DNA from: CAWIMX01 sp963837345
GTDB taxonomy: Bacteria; Acidobacteriota; Vicinamibacteria; Vicinamibacterales; CAVVIG01
Direction: 5' to 3'
Assembly (NCBI GenBank): GCA_963837345.1
Contig: CAWIMX010000001.1
Span: 372,001 to 436,000, forward strand
Length of the DNA: 64,000 nucleotides
Positions within the stretch are counted from its first letter, which is position 1. Every line of letters begins with the position of its first letter. The notes below the pieces were generated by a model. The model did no database searches and was not told the origin of the DNA. It worked only from the letters and a program-made list of their open reading frames with translations. A program made the position numbers and the translations under genes. Positions 1 to 7,348 of the stretch are shown here, piece by piece.

Positions 1-748
1 TCAGGTGTTCTTCGAGCGCCCACGCGAGCGCCGCTTCATCGACGACCGGACCACGCGCGGTGTTGACGAGATAGGCCGATCGCTTCATCCGCGCCAGAGC
101 ACGTTTGTCCACGAGATGCGTCGTCTCAGGCGTCAGCGGCACGTGAAGCGAGACCACGTCCGACGTGTTGAGCAGGCGGTCGAGCGCCATGCGCTCGGCA
201 TCGGGAAAATCGTGCGCCGTCCGGGAGGCGTACACGACTCGCATGCCGAAGGCCGGCGCACGGGCGGCAACGGCGCGGCCGATTCGCCCGAGGCCGACGA
301 GACCCAGCTGCTTGCCGCGCACGTCGGACCCCAGCATGAAATCGAACGCCCATCCCTTCCAGCCCCCCCGTCGCACCAGACGGTCGCCCTCGCCCAGGCG
401 CCGCGTGAGGGCCAGGATCAGCGCCCACGTGAAGTCGGCGACGGAGTCGGTCAGGACGTCGGGGGTATTGGTGACGACGACGCCGCGCGAGCGCGCCGCG
501 GCGACGTCGATGTTGTTGTACCCCACGGCGACGTTCGACACGATCCTGAGTTTCGGCGCTGCCTGCAGGAGCGCCGCATCGATCACGTCCGTGAGCATGC
601 AGACGACGGCGTCCTTGTCGGCAGCCCGCGCGCGGAGCTCGACTGGAGTGAGCGGCGTGTCGTGCGCATGGCTGTCGACGGCCGCCACGGCGTCGAGCCT
701 GGCGACGACCGAGGCAGGCAGCTTTCGAGTAATGAGAACTGAAGCCAC
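1..748 (-). CDS. D-isomer-specific 2-hydroxyacid dehydrogenase, C-terminus beyond window
   Basis: About 249 codons are visible of a family that usually runs about 320. The start is a GTG whose first base overlaps the TAG of the upstream BMC-P gene. The translation shows the N-terminal half domain, a Rossmann motif GLVGLGRIGR, the WALILALTRR segment typical of glyoxylate/glycerate dehydrogenases, and the substrate-binding arginine in VNTARGPVVDE. The catalytic Glu and His lie past the window edge. Family members reduce 2-oxoacids such as glyoxylate, hydroxypyruvate or pyruvate with NAD(P)H. Its place as last visible gene of a microcompartment cluster suggests it handles a hydroxyacid or recycles cofactor there; this is inference. 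Confidence 0.88.
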   Translation of the reverse strand, partial: MASVLITRKLPASVVARLDAVAAVDSHAHDTPLTPVELRARAADKDAVVCMLTDVIDAALLQAAPKLRIVSNVAVGYNNIDVAAARSRGVVVTNTPDVLTDSVADFTWALILALTRRLGEGDRLVRRGGWKGWAFDFMLGSDVRGKQLGLVGLGRIGRAVAARAPAFGMRVVYASRTAHDFPDAERMALDRLLNTSDVVSLHVPLTPETTHLVDKRALARMKRSAYLVNTARGPVVDEAALAWALEEHL

Positions 749-1029
749 TACTGTCCGTGCGACTGGCAGTCGACACAATCGACAATGCCGATCACCGCAG
801 CATCCACCGGGGCGGCTTTGCGTCCCATGGCGTCGCCGGCCGCACGGCCCTCCATGACGAGCAGCACCTGCTCGCGCACGCCGGCCCCCACGCCGTCCAC
901 AGCGAGCACCGCGGGCCCGCGCGGCGTGTCGTCAGGGTTCACCGGCTGTACGAGGAGCAGCTTCGCGCCCTCGAACTTCCTGTGTTTCTGCGTGGCAACC
1001 AGCGTGCCGATTACGCGCCCGAGCTGCAT
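748..1029 (-). CDS. Microcompartment pentamer shell protein BMC-P (EutN/CcmL), third copy
   Basis: A 93-residue EutN/CcmL-family protein starting MQLGRVIGTLVATQKH and holding the conserved core LLLVQPV...AVDGVGAGVREQVLLV and PVDAAVIGIVD. BMC-P pentamers cap the vertices of microcompartment shells. It is the longest of the three adjacent copies, with an insertion before the last strand and a C-terminal tail reading CVDCQSHGQ; the CxxC pair is absent from the other two. The upstream in-frame extension is rejected because it would run through the spacer into the neighbouring gene. The stop overlaps the dehydrogenase start. Confidence 0.93.
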   Translation of the reverse strand: MQLGRVIGTLVATQKHRKFEGAKLLLVQPVNPDDTPRGPAVLAVDGVGAGVREQVLLVMEGRAAGDAMGRKAAPVDAAVIGIVDCVDCQSHGQ

Positions 1030-1099
1030 CGCCTCCCCAGTTCCCAGGTCCTCAGTGCCCCACTTCCCTGGTTCCCTCGCTCTTGAGCACCCGAGTCCC
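1030..1099. repeat. C-rich low-complexity spacer
   Basis: The only real gap among the BMC-P genes. It holds repeated short words of the AGTTCCC / CTTCCCTGG type with five runs of three or four C. On the minus strand these are G runs, with one loop too long for a canonical quadruplex. Similar word-repeats occur at 21161-21261 and 40403-40519. No promoter or terminator is evident. Confidence 0.5.
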
Positions 1100-1369
1100 T
1101 CAGCTGACGACGTCCCAGTAGTCGACGATACCCACGATGCCGGCATCGACCGGCGGTTCGACCGGATAGAACGGGAAGCTCGCTTCTTTGCCGCGAACCA
1201 CGAAGACGTGCTCGCCGACACCGGCGCCCGAGGCATCCACCGCCACGAAGGGCCGACCTGCCGGTTCGCGATCCGGAGTGAGGGGCTGCACGACAAGCAG
1301 CTTCAGGCCGGTCAGGCTCTCGTCCTTCCGGGTGGCCACGACGTCGCCGACTACACGGGCCAGTTGCAT
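1100..1369 (-). CDS. Microcompartment pentamer shell protein BMC-P (EutN/CcmL), second copy
   Basis: An 89-residue protein with the full BMC-P fold signature: MQLARVVGDVVATRKDESL at the N-terminus, LKLLVVQPL, AVDASGAGVGEHVFVV and VDAGIVGIVD. It would form vertex pentamers of the shell. It lies 4 bases downstream of the first copy, so the two are co-translated. Three paralogous BMC-P genes in a row is the arrangement known from PVM-type (Planctomycetes/Verrucomicrobia) compartments that process fuculose or rhamnulose phosphates; the assignment to that type is inference from gene content. Confidence 0.95.
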   Translation of the reverse strand: MQLARVVGDVVATRKDESLTGLKLLVVQPLTPDREPAGRPFVAVDASGAGVGEHVFVVRGKEASFPFYPVEPPVDAGIVGIVDYWDVVS

Positions 1370-1373
1370 CTGC

Positions 1374-1643
1374 TCACTCGGTCATCTCGACGGCGTCCAC
1401 GATCCCGACGATCGCGGCATCTACCGGACAGTCTTTGAGCCCCGCGGCCATGCGGGCGGAGCTGCCGCTCACGATCAGAACGGTTTCTCCGACGCCGGCG
1501 TCCACCGTATCCACCGCCACCAGGTAGTGGCCCTCGCCCTTGCCGCGCGGGTCGACGGCACGCGCGACGAGCAGCTTGGTGCTGACCAGGCGGGGATCCT
1601 TGCGCGTGGCGACCACCGTCCCGACGATCTTCGCGAGCAGCAC
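1374..1643 (-). CDS. Microcompartment pentamer shell protein BMC-P (EutN/CcmL), first copy
   Basis: An 89-residue EutN/CcmL protein beginning MLLAKIVGTVVATRKDPRL, with LVARAVDP, AVDTVDAGVGETVLIVSG and PVDAAIVGIVDAVEMTE. It is a vertex protein of a microcompartment shell. It sits 6 bases after the BMC-H gene and 4 bases before the second copy, which fixes the operon order BMC-H, P1, P2, P3. Divergence among the three copies is high outside the core strands, so they are old paralogues and not a recent amplification. Confidence 0.95.
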   Translation of the reverse strand: MLLAKIVGTVVATRKDPRLVSTKLLVARAVDPRGKGEGHYLVAVDTVDAGVGETVLIVSGSSARMAAGLKDCPVDAAIVGIVDAVEMTE

Positions 1644-1649
1644 GTCGGA

Positions 1650-1943
1650 TCAGGCCTTGGTGACGGTGGCCTTGCCGATCGGCAGCGTCTCTTCGAGGTT
1701 GGCGTGCGGCCTGGGAATGACATGCACCGACACGAGCTCGCCGACGCGGCGGGCCGCGGCGGCGCCCGCATCGGTGGCGGCCTTCACGGCGGCGACGTCG
1801 CCGCGGACGATGGCCGTGACATAGCCCGCGCCGATCTTCTCCCACCCGACGAGGGTGACCTTGGCCGCCTTCACCATGGCGTCCGCGGCCTCGATCATCG
1901 CCACCAGCCCTTTCGTCTCGATCATCCCGAGCGCCTCACCCAT
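1650..1943 (-). CDS. Microcompartment hexamer shell protein BMC-H
   Basis: A 97-residue single-domain BMC protein of the PduA/EutM/CcmK family. The N-terminus reads GEALGMIETKGLVAMIEAAD and continues with AAKVTLVGWEKIGAGYVTAIVRGDVAAVKAATDAG, the standard hexamer core. Such proteins tile the facets of the shell, and the central pore controls metabolite passage. It is the only BMC-H in the window; a second shell hexamer gene, if needed, must lie to the left of position 1 or elsewhere. The gene is 47 bases downstream of the aldolase and 6 bases upstream of the BMC-P set. Confidence 0.97.
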   Translation of the reverse strand: MGEALGMIETKGLVAMIEAADAMVKAAKVTLVGWEKIGAGYVTAIVRGDVAAVKAATDAGAAAARRVGELVSVHVIPRPHANLEETLPIGKATVTKA

Positions 1944-1990
1944 AGGGTCTCCTTCGTGGCACGAGCGATCGCCCGCACCGCTTCTCCCCG

Positions 1991-2869
1991 CTATCGCAGA
2001 CTCCGGACGGCCTCTTCGATCAGCGCGGAGAGTTCGCGGTATGTTAACCGAATTTCGCGGTCGTCATCGGCCGGTGTGGCGTCGGGACGAGGAAGTCGAC
2101 CGCCCTCGTCAGGCACGAGGCGCTGGCCGTCTCCGCGCGGCGCCTGGACGGTCTGACACGACGCTTCGTCACCAACAGGGGGTTCCTCGCCCGCCCCATC
2201 GGCACAGATGGGCGCCGGCGCCTGAATGCCGTACGTCCCACGCAGCGCCTGAAGCCGGTCGACCTCTTCGCGCGCAATCAGATTCTCCCGGCCGAGCAGC
2301 CTCGCCACCAGGCTGATCGTGGCGAAATGCTCGATCGTCTCCATCTTGTAGTACGCGCTAAACAGATCGCTGCCGAGGGTCAGCGCGCCGTGGTTGGCGA
2401 GCAGCATCCCGTCGTGCGCCTTGACATACTGGCGGACTGCTTCCGGCAGCTCGGCGGTGGAGGGCGTCGCATACGCCGCGATCGGCACGCTCCCGAGCGT
2501 CGTGAGCACCTCGGCGAGTACGGCGCGATCGAGCGGAATGCCGGCGACGGCGAACCCGGTCGCGATCGGCGGGTGCGCGTGCACGACGGCCTGCGCGTCC
2601 GGCCGCTGCCGGTACACCTCGAGGTGCATCAGCGTCTCCGACGACGGATCGCGGTCGCCCTGGAGCTTGCGGCCCTCGAGATCCGTGATGCACATCATGT
2701 CGGGCGTCATGAAGCCCTTGCAGACGCTCCGGGGCGTCATGAGCAGACGATCCGGGCCCAGACGCGCGCTGATGTTACCGTCGTTCGACGCCGTGTAACG
2801 CCTCGCGTACATTCGGCGTCCGATCTCCACGATGTCGGCGCGCAGGGCGGATTCGGAGGTCGTCGTCAT
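1991..2869 (-). CDS. Class II aldolase (fuculose/rhamnulose-phosphate type) with C-terminal encapsulation-like tail
   Basis: 292 residues. Residues 1-215 are a class II aldolase/adducin domain: SNDGNISARLG substrate loop, SSETLMHLEVY with the catalytic Glu, VVHAHPP and ANHGAL supplying zinc-binding His. Family members cleave fuculose-1-P or rhamnulose-1-P to dihydroxyacetone phosphate and lactaldehyde. After it come about 50 Pro/Gly/Asp-rich linker residues and a terminal amphipathic helix, LTYRELSALIEEAVRSLR, as expected of a peptide that targets cargo into a microcompartment. The start overlaps the stop of the YHS gene (ATGA). The exact sugar is not determinable. Cargo targeting is inferred from the tail and the adjacent shell genes. 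Confidence 0.9.
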   Translation of the reverse strand: MTTTSESALRADIVEIGRRMYARRYTASNDGNISARLGPDRLLMTPRSVCKGFMTPDMMCITDLEGRKLQGDRDPSSETLMHLEVYRQRPDAQAVVHAHPPIATGFAVAGIPLDRAVLAEVLTTLGSVPIAAYATPSTAELPEAVRQYVKAHDGMLLANHGALTLGSDLFSAYYKMETIEHFATISLVARLLGRENLIAREEVDRLQALRGTYGIQAPAPICADGAGEEPPVGDEASCQTVQAPRGDGQRLVPDEGGRLPRPDATPADDDREIRLTYRELSALIEEAVRSLR

Positions 2870-3117
2870 GCCGTGCGGGATCGGTAGGCGTCACGGCACC
2901 TGGTCGAGCAGAAATGGACCATGTGCCGACCTTCAGCGAGCGTCACGGCACGATCCGGCACCACGAAGGTGCCGCAGACCGGGTCGCGCACCATGGCGAT
3001 GCGCCTGGCCGGCGACTGGCCGGTGCCGGAGATGCCCTCCACCACGCCGTCCACGAGCTTCCAGAACGCATGCGCGAGAAAGCCGACGAGGACGAGCAGC
3101 AGCGCCAGACGAAGCAT
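2866..3117 (-). CDS. Small membrane-anchored YHS/TRASH-like metal-binding protein
   Basis: 83 residues. Residues 2-20 form a transmembrane segment (LRLALLLVLVGFLAHAF). The C-terminal half carries DPVCGTFV and HFCSTRCRDAY, the Cys spacing of YHS/TRASH domains that bind metals such as copper or iron. It overlaps the TPR gene at TGATG upstream and the aldolase at ATGA downstream, so it belongs to the same transcript. A direct role in the microcompartment is not indicated. The family is known mainly as small metal sensors or chaperone modules; function here is unknown. Confidence 0.8.
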   Translation of the reverse strand: MLRLALLLVLVGFLAHAFWKLVDGVVEGISGTGQSPARRIAMVRDPVCGTFVVPDRAVTLAEGRHMVHFCSTRCRDAYRSRTA

Positions 3118-3722
3118 CAGGCACCGGGAGCGCCGCCCGAGTGCGCAGACTTCAGGCTGTCGAGCGCGCGCTTGGCCGCCTGCCCTTCCGGGCTATCCGG
3201 TGCGAGCTGCACGAGCTGCTCCCAGGCCTGAGTCGCGCCGGCCAGATCCTGCTTGCCGAACGCACGGACGACGCCCAGGTTGAGGAGCGTCTTGGCGTGA
3301 TGAGGGTCGATCTTGAGCGACCGATCGAACTGCGCGAGCGCGCGATCGGGCTGGTTCGTGTAGTAGTAGCTGACGCCCAGATCGGTGCTCACGTCCGCAT
3401 CGTTCGGATTGAGTGTCAGCGCCTCCGAGTACCACTTGATGGCGTCGTCGTAATGCTCGGCGTCGAAGTAGAGATTGCCGAGCTGAACTCGGGGAGCGAC
3501 ATTCGAAGGCTCGCGCTCGGCGAGAGAGGTCAGGGCGTTGACCTGCGCCTGATCGACCTCGGCCGGTCGGGTTGCCGGAGTGGTCTGCTGGGTCGTCGCG
3601 GCGGCAGCAGCCGGCGCCGCGGGAGACGGCGTCCTCGGGCCCTGTTCGGTGCCGATGATCCACCCGACGATCAGGCCGAACAGCACGCCGGCCAGGCCGA
3701 AAACAATCGAGTCTTTCCTCAT
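3117..3722 (-). CDS. Membrane-anchored TPR protein
   Basis: 201 residues. An N-terminal membrane anchor (about residues 6-25, VFGLAGVLFGLIVGWIIG) is followed by an Ala/Pro/Thr-rich linker and then three tetratricopeptide repeats from about residue 65, for example PRVQLGNLYFDAEHYDDAI, VSTDLGVSYYYTNQPDRAL and TLLNLGVVRAFG. The orientation suggests a repeat domain outside the cytoplasmic membrane, resembling the CcmH/NrfG type of scaffolding. It lies 35 bases downstream of pdxJ and overlaps the YHS gene. Partners are unknown. Confidence 0.85.
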   Translation of the reverse strand: MRKDSIVFGLAGVLFGLIVGWIIGTEQGPRTPSPAAPAAAAATTQQTTPATRPAEVDQAQVNALTSLAEREPSNVAPRVQLGNLYFDAEHYDDAIKWYSEALTLNPNDADVSTDLGVSYYYTNQPDRALAQFDRSLKIDPHHAKTLLNLGVVRAFGKQDLAGATQAWEQLVQLAPDSPEGQAAKRALDSLKSAHSGGAPGA

Positions 3723-3757
3723 GGGATGAGATCGCCCTCGATCATAGCAGTCGCTCG

Positions 3758-4516
3758 TCAGACGCGTCCAGGCTCAGCTGGCGTCTCCAACACCGCCAGA
3801 TACTCGCGGACGACGACAGGGAGACCTACGAACAGGGCACGCGAGATGAGCGCGTGCCCGATCGACACTTCGTCCAGGTACGGCAGCTCACGGAAGAGGA
3901 CGAGGTTCTCGAGGTCGAGATCGTGGCCGGCATTCACGCCAAGGCCGAGCGTCTCGGCGAGCTGCGCGGCCCGTTCGTACCCCGACAGCGACCGCCGGGC
4001 CTCCTCGATGCCGTGGACGAACGCGCGCGCGAACGGCTCCGTGTACAGCTCGACGCGATCCGCACCGGCACCTGCCGCCCAGCGGATGGCCTCGGGACGC
4101 GCGTCGACGAACAGGCTGACCCGCACACCGCGCGCGGCCAGACGGGCGACGACGTCCGGCAGCTGGCGGGTCTCGGGACCCGCCAGCCAGCCCGCCTGGC
4201 TCGTGATCTCGCCCGGCTGCACCGGCACGAGCGTGCACTGATCGGGAACAACGTCTTCGACCAGATCGAGGAACTCCGGGCGCGGATCGCCTTCGATGTT
4301 GAATTCCACGCGACGGGGCGGCGCGCCCAGCCGGCTGGCAATGTCGCGCACGTCGGCCGGGGTGATGTGACGGCAGTCGGCTCGGGGATGAACGGTGATC
4401 CCGGGCGCCCCGGCCCCGATGCACGCCTCGACCGCCTCGAGCACGCTTGGCGTGGCGCCGCCACGCGCGTTTCTGAGGGTGGCCACCTTGTTGACGTTCA
4501 CCGAGAGGCGGATCAC
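3758..4516 (-). CDS. pdxJ: Pyridoxine 5'-phosphate synthase PdxJ
   Basis: 252 residues, the usual length. It condenses 1-deoxyxylulose-5-phosphate with aminoacetone-3-phosphate to give pyridoxine 5'-phosphate in the DXP-dependent vitamin B6 route. Family landmarks are the start IRLSVNVNKVATLRNARGG, the ITVHPRADCRHI segment, VEFNIEGDP, and the C-terminal GVNAGHDLDLENL and EVSIGHALISRAL. The GTG start overlaps the glmM stop as GTGA, a sign of translational coupling. Confidence 0.97.
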   Translation of the reverse strand: MIRLSVNVNKVATLRNARGGATPSVLEAVEACIGAGAPGITVHPRADCRHITPADVRDIASRLGAPPRRVEFNIEGDPRPEFLDLVEDVVPDQCTLVPVQPGEITSQAGWLAGPETRQLPDVVARLAARGVRVSLFVDARPEAIRWAAGAGADRVELYTEPFARAFVHGIEEARRSLSGYERAAQLAETLGLGVNAGHDLDLENLVLFRELPYLDEVSIGHALISRALFVGLPVVVREYLAVLETPAEPGRV

Positions 4517-5868
4517 GACAACTCGTTCCGGACGGCCCGCGCAATTTCCTCGGCCCAGTCGCGAATCTCCCCCTCGTGCCTGCCTTCGATCATCACGCGC
4601 AGCAGCGGCTCGGTGCCCGAGTAGCGGATGAGCACCCGGCCCTGTCCGGCAACGCGCTGTTCAACTCGGTCGACTGCGGCGGCTACGGCGGGAACGCGGC
4701 GCCAGTCGACTTTCTCCCTGACGCGGACGTTCAGCAGCACCTGTGGGTACGACACGAGGTCGTCGGCCAGCTCCGCCAGTGTGCGTCCGGTGAGCGCCAT
4801 CACACGGAGGACGTTGAGCGCCGTACAGAGACCGTCCCCGGTAAAGAGATAGTCGGAGAAGATGATGTGTCCCGACTGTTCGCCGCCCAGCGCCAGGTTC
4901 CGTTCGCGCATCACCTCCATCACGTACTTGTCGCCGACGGGGCAGCGTACCAGTTCGATCCCCAGGCCGCGCAGAGCGAGCTCGAGGCCGATGTTGCTCA
5001 TGACCGTGGCGACGACGGCATTGCCGCGCAGGCGTTCCTCCCGCTGCAGCTGGCGTGCGCACATGAGCAGCACGGCGTCGCCATTCACCACCCGACCGCG
5101 GTGGTCCACGAAGATCGCGCGGTCGCCGTCGCCATCGAAGGCCACGCCCAGCTGGCAGCCGCGCTGCACGACCGCGTCAGCCAGCCGCTCCGGATGCGTG
5201 GAGCCGCAGTCGAGGTTGATGTTGCGGCCATCCGGTGTGTTCCCGACCACGACGGGAACGAGGCCAATCCGGCGAAACAGTTCCGGTGCGACGACGGACG
5301 TGGCCCCGTTCGCGCAGTCGATCGCCAGCGAGCACGAACCGAGCGCGGCTGGATCGGGAAAGACGGCGCGCAGGTGCTCGAGGTACGCATCCACGAGCTC
5401 CGTCTGGGCGACCGCCGTCGGCGTCCCGTCCTTCGGCTTCCACGATGCATCCGCGACGATGGCCTCGACCTCTCGCTCCACGCTTTCCGTGAACTTCTCG
5501 CCGCGCCCGGAGAAGACCTTGATCCCGTTGTCTTCGAATGGATTGTGCGACGCCGAAATGACGACGCCGAGGTCATACGCCCGCGTGCGGGTCAGGTAGG
5601 CGACGGCTGGCGTGGGGAGCACGCCGCCGCTCGTCACCTGCGCGCCCTGGCCCGCCGCGCCATGCGCCAGCTCGGCCTCGAGCCAGGCGCCCGACTCACG
5701 CGTGTCGCGACCCACGAGCAGGCGGGGCCGCGCCGCTCCGGTCGGAAGGGCCCGGACCAGGGCTGCGCCCAGCCGGCGGACGGTCTCGTGATCGAGCGGG
5801 TAGCGACCAGCCACTCCCCGGACGCCGTCGGTGCCGAACAAACGGGCTGGAGCTTCAGGGGATCGCAT
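4513..5868 (-). CDS. glmM: Phosphoglucosamine mutase GlmM
   Basis: 451 residues. It converts glucosamine-6-phosphate to glucosamine-1-phosphate for peptidoglycan and lipopolysaccharide precursors. The N-terminal LFGTDGVRGVAG, the phospho-serine loop VISASHNPFEDNGIK, the metal-binding DGDGDRAIFVD, the sugar loop GGEQSGHIIF and the phosphate-binding RYSGTEPLLRVM are all present. It overlaps cdaR by 14 bases and pdxJ by 4. The order cdaA-cdaR-glmM is widely conserved; GlmM can bind and restrain CdaA in other bacteria, so co-production may set c-di-AMP levels here too. Confidence 0.98.
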   Translation of the reverse strand: MRSPEAPARLFGTDGVRGVAGRYPLDHETVRRLGAALVRALPTGAARPRLLVGRDTRESGAWLEAELAHGAAGQGAQVTSGGVLPTPAVAYLTRTRAYDLGVVISASHNPFEDNGIKVFSGRGEKFTESVEREVEAIVADASWKPKDGTPTAVAQTELVDAYLEHLRAVFPDPAALGSCSLAIDCANGATSVVAPELFRRIGLVPVVVGNTPDGRNINLDCGSTHPERLADAVVQRGCQLGVAFDGDGDRAIFVDHRGRVVNGDAVLLMCARQLQREERLRGNAVVATVMSNIGLELALRGLGIELVRCPVGDKYVMEVMRERNLALGGEQSGHIIFSDYLFTGDGLCTALNVLRVMALTGRTLAELADDLVSYPQVLLNVRVREKVDWRRVPAVAAAVDRVEQRVAGQGRVLIRYSGTEPLLRVMIEGRHEGEIRDWAEEIARAVRNELS

Positions 5869-6532
5869 CGGTTGTCTGCACCTGGACCGTGACGACTGCC
5901 GTCGTCTGTCCTGACTTGAGCCGGAGTTGGGGATCGGCGAGACCGACCTTGACGGTGTGGCGCACGGTCGCGGTGGCGCCTTCGACGTCGATCGTTTCCG
6001 TGAGCGCGCGCTCGGCCCGGGCGACGGCGCTCGACGGGCCGACGATTTCGACTTCCGCCGGAACGCTGAGGATCTCGCCGAGCCGGTACCCCGGCGCCGG
6101 CCGTCCTTCGATCGACGGCTCCACGGGCACGGTCCGGCTCAACGTGCGTTCGAACACCAGACTGATGGACGACGGCGCCACCTGCACGACCTCGACGTCG
6201 TACGGTGTACGCACCTGCTCAGGTGTCAGATGATAGAGCCGGCGTCCCGGCCCGGCATCTTCGAGATCGAGCACGGCCACCAGGTCTGCCGTCGAGAGCG
6301 CCGCCAGGGCGCTCGCCTGGCCACGCACTCGCACGTCCACGCCGGAGGGCGGCTCGTTCTGCAGTTCCAGCCCCGTCGGGAACTGCTGCAGCTCGAGGGA
6401 CACACGCAGGCTGCGCTCGACGACCTCCTCGCCCGACACCACCAGCCAGAGCAGGACGGCGAGCACCACCGACACCATCTTGATCCCGAAGTGGCGGAAC
6501 GGCCAGATGGCGCGCAGGCGGAAGGGTCCCAT
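5855..6532 (-). CDS. cdaR: YbbR-domain regulator of diadenylate cyclase (CdaR-like)
   Basis: 225 residues. One transmembrane helix (about residues 19-34, KMVSVVLAVLLWLVVSG) with the conserved NH2-terminal FGIKMVSVVLA motif is followed by two YbbR-type extracytoplasmic repeats. CdaR anchors beside CdaA and modulates its activity. The gene begins immediately after the cdaA stop (TAG then ATG) and overlaps glmM. It is shorter than CdaR of Bacillus, which carries four repeats. Confidence 0.9.
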   Translation of the reverse strand: MGPFRLRAIWPFRHFGIKMVSVVLAVLLWLVVSGEEVVERSLRVSLELQQFPTGLELQNEPPSGVDVRVRGQASALAALSTADLVAVLDLEDAGPGRRLYHLTPEQVRTPYDVEVVQVAPSSISLVFERTLSRTVPVEPSIEGRPAPGYRLGEILSVPAEVEIVGPSSAVARAERALTETIDVEGATATVRHTVKVGLADPQLRLKSGQTTAVVTVQVQTTDAIP

Positions 6533-7345
6533 CTAGACGGCCGGCGCCTGCCTGGCGGCGACCGCTCCCTCTCGACTCTGGAGCATGAGCGCGCGCAGGC
6601 GGCCTCGCAGATGATCGGCGTTGATTCCTGTTTCGATTTGTCCGTCGACCACGAGCGACATCGCGCCGGTCTGCTCGGACACGACGATGGCGACGGCGTC
6701 GTTCTCCTCGGTCAGCCCGATGGCCGCCCGGTGGCGCGAACCCATTTCCTTGCTCAGCCTGGGATTGATGGTGAGCGGTAGAAAGCAGGCGGCGGCGGCG
6801 ACCCGATCGTCCCGGACGATGACCGCGCCGTCGTGCAGCGGGGACGAGGGATGGAAGACGCTGAGCAGCAGGTCGTAGGTGAGCCGGGCATCGAGCGGAA
6901 TGCCGCCTTCGATGTAGTTGCGGAGCCCGATCTGGCGTTCGATCGCGATGATGGCGCCGATGCGTCGGCTGGCGAGCATCCCGGCCGCGACCACGAGCTC
7001 TTCGATCGAATCCTCGGCGACTTCGATCCTGGCGAATTGCCGGAACAAGGGCGCCCGTCCCAGATGCGCGAGCGCCCGCCGGATATCGGACTGAAACAGG
7101 ACGATCACGGCAATGACGATGTAGCTCGCCATGTTGCGGACGATCCAGTTGACCGTCGTCAGCTGTGCCCATCGCGACACGTAGAACAGCGCCGCCATGA
7201 GGGCACCGCCGACGGCCATCTGGACGGCTCGAGTGCCGCGGATCAGCTTCAGCACCTGGTAGATGAGGATCGATACGACGACGATATCGACCACATCCCG
7301 CCAGCCGACGGATGGACGGCGCAGCAGCGCGGTGATCCAGGTCAC
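6533..7345 (-). CDS. cdaA: Diadenylate cyclase CdaA (DacA)
   Basis: 270 residues. Three N-terminal membrane helices (about 17-110) precede a DAC domain that makes cyclic di-AMP from two ATP. The catalytic DGA motif is seen in SPLHDGAVIV and the RHR motif in GSRHRAAIGL; both match the active enzyme. The start is GTG, 3 bases after the folP stop. The c-di-AMP it makes controls potassium transport and cell-wall homeostasis in other bacteria. No second cyclase or phosphodiesterase is in this window. Confidence 0.97.
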   Translation of the reverse strand: MTWITALLRRPSVGWRDVVDIVVVSILIYQVLKLIRGTRAVQMAVGGALMAALFYVSRWAQLTTVNWIVRNMASYIVIAVIVLFQSDIRRALAHLGRAPLFRQFARIEVAEDSIEELVVAAGMLASRRIGAIIAIERQIGLRNYIEGGIPLDARLTYDLLLSVFHPSSPLHDGAVIVRDDRVAAAACFLPLTINPRLSKEMGSRHRAAIGLTEENDAVAIVVSEQTGAMSLVVDGQIETGINADHLRGRLRALMLQSREGAVAARQAPAV

Positions 7346-7348
7346 GGC

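Noticed and set aside
1030..1099. Possible G-quadruplex on the minus strand
   Set aside because: One loop is about 12 bases, outside the canonical range; kept only as a low-complexity repeat.
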